Positions 6,206 through 7,987 of a DNA stretch of 7,987 bases are shown piece after piece. The notes below the pieces were generated by a model, which did not search any database, was not told where the DNA came from, and saw only the letters and a program-made list of their open reading frames with translations. The stretch is taken from NCBI GenBank assembly GCA_003646745.1, contig QMLM01000069.1, positions 1-7,987 of the forward strand, in the 5' to 3' direction. Each line of letters starts with the position of its first letter. Position 1 is the first letter of the stretch. The stretch comes from Deltaproteobacteria bacterium (lineage in GTDB: Bacteria > Desulfobacterota > B13-G15 > RBG-16-54-18). The translations under genes were made by a program, and so were the position numbers.

Positions 6206-6691
6206 TTATCTTTGCTTAGAATATCTCTGCAAAATGGTCTCGATGATCCGAGAAGTTGAGGCCCCCTTTACATAGGGTAAAATAAAGGTTTGTTCTACCA
6301 ATTCCTTGCCCACAACCCTCTCCTCATCCCAGTCTCCTCCCTTTACCAAGATATGGGGCCGCAGATGAGAGATAAGCATAAAAGGATCAGGTTCAGCAAA
6401 GGGGACCACGTAGTCGACCGATTCTAAGGCAGCAAGGACCGCCATCCTTTCTTCTTGGGGGACAATGGGTCTGTGCTGCCCTTTTATCTGTTTTACTGAG
6501 GAATCGGTATTTACCCCAACTATCAAGACATCACCTTTGAGACGGGCCTCTTCAAGATAGACCACATGTCCCAGATGTAGGATGTCAAAACAACCATTGG
6601 TGAAAACGATGCGTTTGCCCTCGTCTTTCAAGTCCTCAATGATCCTCTTTAATTCATCCCTCTCTTTTATTTTGTTTCGGAAAGATCTCAA
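6206..6691 (-). CDS. rfaE2: D-glycero-beta-D-manno-heptose 1-phosphate adenylyltransferase
   Basis: 161 residues, the nucleotidyltransferase half of what is a bifunctional HldE in enteric bacteria; here it is a separate protein. It transfers AMP from ATP to heptose 1-phosphate to give ADP-heptose for the lipopolysaccharide inner core, in the cytosol. Visible motifs are FTNGCFDILHLGH (HxGH signature at 39-42), VGVNTDSSV, the HRPIVPQEERMAVLAAL segment, LVKGGDW and the C-terminal GASTSRII, which holds the S/T-rich nucleotide-binding motif. Length fits stand-alone RfaE2. The start is a TTG at 6691 directly after the TAG of the aminopeptidase gene, with GGAGG 8 bases upstream (6700-6704 on the minus strand), so the two genes abut with no gap and should be coupled. 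The kinase partner RfaE1 is not in the window. A related cytidylyltransferase of the same superfamily is the main alternative. Confidence 0.9.
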   Translation of the reverse strand: MRSFRNKIKERDELKRIIEDLKDEGKRIVFTNGCFDILHLGHVVYLEEARLKGDVLIVGVNTDSSVKQIKGQHRPIVPQEERMAVLAALESVDYVVPFAEPDPFMLISHLRPHILVKGGDWDEERVVGKELVEQTFILPYVKGASTSRIIETILQRYSKQR

Positions 6692-7987
6692 CTATTCTCC
6701 CTCCAAGAAGACCCGATAGGCCCGAAAGGTTTCATATATATCTCCTTTGCTGGCCACCTCAAAGGGGGAGTGTATTCCCAACAGTGGGGTGCCACAATCG
6801 ATGATATCCATACCATATATGGCGAGATATTTGGCCACCGTCCCCCCACCTCCCTCATCAACCTTGCCCAGCTCTCCCATCTGCCAGGTGATCCCCTCGC
6901 GGTTAAACAACTCCCTGATCTCCCCGACATATTCGGCACTGGCGTCACTGGAGTAATATTTCCCTCCAGCCCCGGTGAACTTGCTCAGACATACCCCATA
7001 ACCTATCTTGGCATTATTCTGAAGCTCGTGAACGTCTTTGTAGTTGGGGTCTACCCCCGCTGTCACATCGGCGGAGAGGGCCTTGGAGTTAAAGAGCACC
7101 TCCCTGATAAGGGCATCGCTGGGGGCCTTACCTGCAGCCCTCAGGATATCCATCAGAAAGAGCTCCAGAAAGCGTGACTTGGCCCCGGTGTTTCCCTCAC
7201 TGCCTATCTCTTCTTTGTCCAAAAAGAGGGCTACCGTCGTGTGAGGGGGATTAACGACCTCCTCCATAGCCTTAAGGGAGGCGTAGGCACAGGCCCGGTC
7301 ATCCTGGCCGTAGGAAGCCACAAAGGCACGATCAAAACCTATATCCCTTGCCTTACTGGCGGGGACCAGCTCGAGCTCAGCGCTTAGGAAATCTTCCTCT
7401 ATGAGACCATATCGCTGATGAAGAATCTCCAGTACCCTGAGCTTAACCCTCTCTTTGGCCTCTTGATCGGGATGGGGAAGGTGACCTGCAAGGATGGTAA
7501 GTTTTTCTCCCTCGATGGCTTCCTTCAACTTCTTCTCCTCCTGGACCTTTCTGGACAGATGCGGCAACAGGTCACAGATGGTAAATACCGGATCACCCTC
7601 CTCCTCACCTATCTTGATTTTTAACTTCTCCCCATTTGCCTTGATGATGACCCCATGTAGGGCGAGAGGTTGAGCCATCCATTGATATTTCTTGATCCCT
7701 CCATAATAGTGGGTCCTGAGCAGAACCATATCGAGATCTTCGTAGAGGGGGTTCTGTTTCAGGTCGAGTCTGGGCGAGTCGATGTGGGAGACTATGATCC
7801 TAAGCCCTTCTTCAATGGGCCTTTCCCCCAAAGTGGCCAACCCAATGCTCTTGTCCTTATTGAGGCGATAGATCCTCCTGTTATTTCCATCTTCCGAGGC
7901 CGCACGGAAACCCACCCCTTGGGCCGATTTGAGGATCTCCTCAACAGCTTCCCTTTCGGTCTTTGCCTCGTTCAAAAACGCCTTGTA
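6692..7987 (-). CDS. M18 family aminopeptidase (5' truncated)
   Basis: The frame is open to the right edge; reading begins YKAFLNEAKTERE, the conserved segment near the N-terminus of M18 (aspartyl aminopeptidase-like) enzymes. Only some tens of residues are therefore missing, and the TTG at 7975 inside this segment is not the start. M18 enzymes are cytosolic, dinuclear-zinc, dodecameric aminopeptidases that remove N-terminal, often acidic, residues. The metal-site motifs are in order: SHIDSPRLDLK (first His), YGQDDRACAYASL (bridging Asp), DKEEIGSEGNTGAKS (catalytic and ligand Glu pair), ALSADVTAGVDPNY (Asp) and LLGIHSPFEVASKGD (last His). No disruption was seen. It heads the visible part of a minus-strand operon with rfaE2 and the DUF4177-like gene; the metabolic link to heptose synthesis is not obvious. 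Confidence 0.92.
   Translation of the reverse strand, partial: YKAFLNEAKTEREAVEEILKSAQGVGFRAASEDGNNRRIYRLNKDKSIGLATLGERPIEEGLRIIVSHIDSPRLDLKQNPLYEDLDMVLLRTHYYGGIKKYQWMAQPLALHGVIIKANGEKLKIKIGEEEGDPVFTICDLLPHLSRKVQEEKKLKEAIEGEKLTILAGHLPHPDQEAKERVKLRVLEILHQRYGLIEEDFLSAELELVPASKARDIGFDRAFVASYGQDDRACAYASLKAMEEVVNPPHTTVALFLDKEEIGSEGNTGAKSRFLELFLMDILRAAGKAPSDALIREVLFNSKALSADVTAGVDPNYKDVHELQNNAKIGYGVCLSKFTGAGGKYYSSDASAEYVGEIRELFNREGITWQMGELGKVDEGGGGTVAKYLAIYGMDIIDCGTPLLGIHSPFEVASKGDIYETFRAYRVFLEGE
6700..6704 (-). promoter_or_regulatory. Ribosome binding site for rfaE2 within the aminopeptidase end
   Basis: GGAGG on the minus strand lies in the last codons of the aminopeptidase gene, 8 bases before the TTG start of rfaE2. 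It supports the TTG at 6691 as a real start despite the rare codon and lets terminating ribosomes restart. Confidence 0.55.

Noticed and set aside
6770..7177. Plus-strand 135-codon open frame opposite the aminopeptidase
   Set aside because: It is antisense to a well-conserved gene with intact catalytic motifs and its translation shows no family-like pattern.
6692..7975. TTG at 7975 as the start of the aminopeptidase
   Set aside because: Codons upstream (Y-K-A-F) continue the conserved YxxFLxxAKTER segment of M18 enzymes; the gene is truncated by the window edge.

Overview
The window looks like a bacterial chromosome segment of moderate GC. It probably comes from a Gram-negative, anaerobe-leaning lineage. 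The lipopolysaccharide heptose adenylyltransferase (RfaE2) argues for a Gram-negative cell, and two radical SAM enzymes argue for an anaerobic or microaerophilic life. A stand-alone RfaE2, a small DUF4177-like protein and an AmrS-type radical SAM enzyme together would suit Desulfobacterota or a neighbouring phylum. That placement is inference; the sequence does not fix it. TTG start codons are used repeatedly. No tRNA, rRNA, CRISPR array, insertion sequence or integrase was seen.

Layout from left to right: (1) the C-terminal part of a radical SAM protein on the plus strand, already open at the window edge with its CX3CX2C cluster at the first bases; (2) converging on it with 2 bp between stop codons, a minus-strand pair made of an AmrS-like radical SAM gene split by a one-base frameshift and an overlapping metallo-beta-lactamase-fold hydrolase; (3) a divergent intergenic region of about 200 bp; (4) a plus-strand gene of about 1010 codons whose product carries a diverged class III nucleotidyl cyclase core interrupted by a coiled-coil insert of roughly 165 residues, flanked by large unrecognised N- and C-terminal regions; (5) converging on it with 4 bp between stop codons, a tight minus-strand set read from the right edge: M18 aminopeptidase (5' end outside the window), rfaE2 and a 66-residue DUF4177-like protein.

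The minus-strand genes at each end look like two separate co-transcribed units, judged by overlaps and abutting stop/start codons. The giant cyclase-like gene stands alone and is the least ordinary item: its metal and transition-state residues are recognisable, but the residues that usually select a purine base are not. The second item to check is the amrS frameshift at a C5 run. It could be a sequencing error, a recent mutation, or recoding at a CCC-C site. No complete new multi-gene system can be demonstrated here; the cyclase-like protein is the best candidate for undescribed biology.
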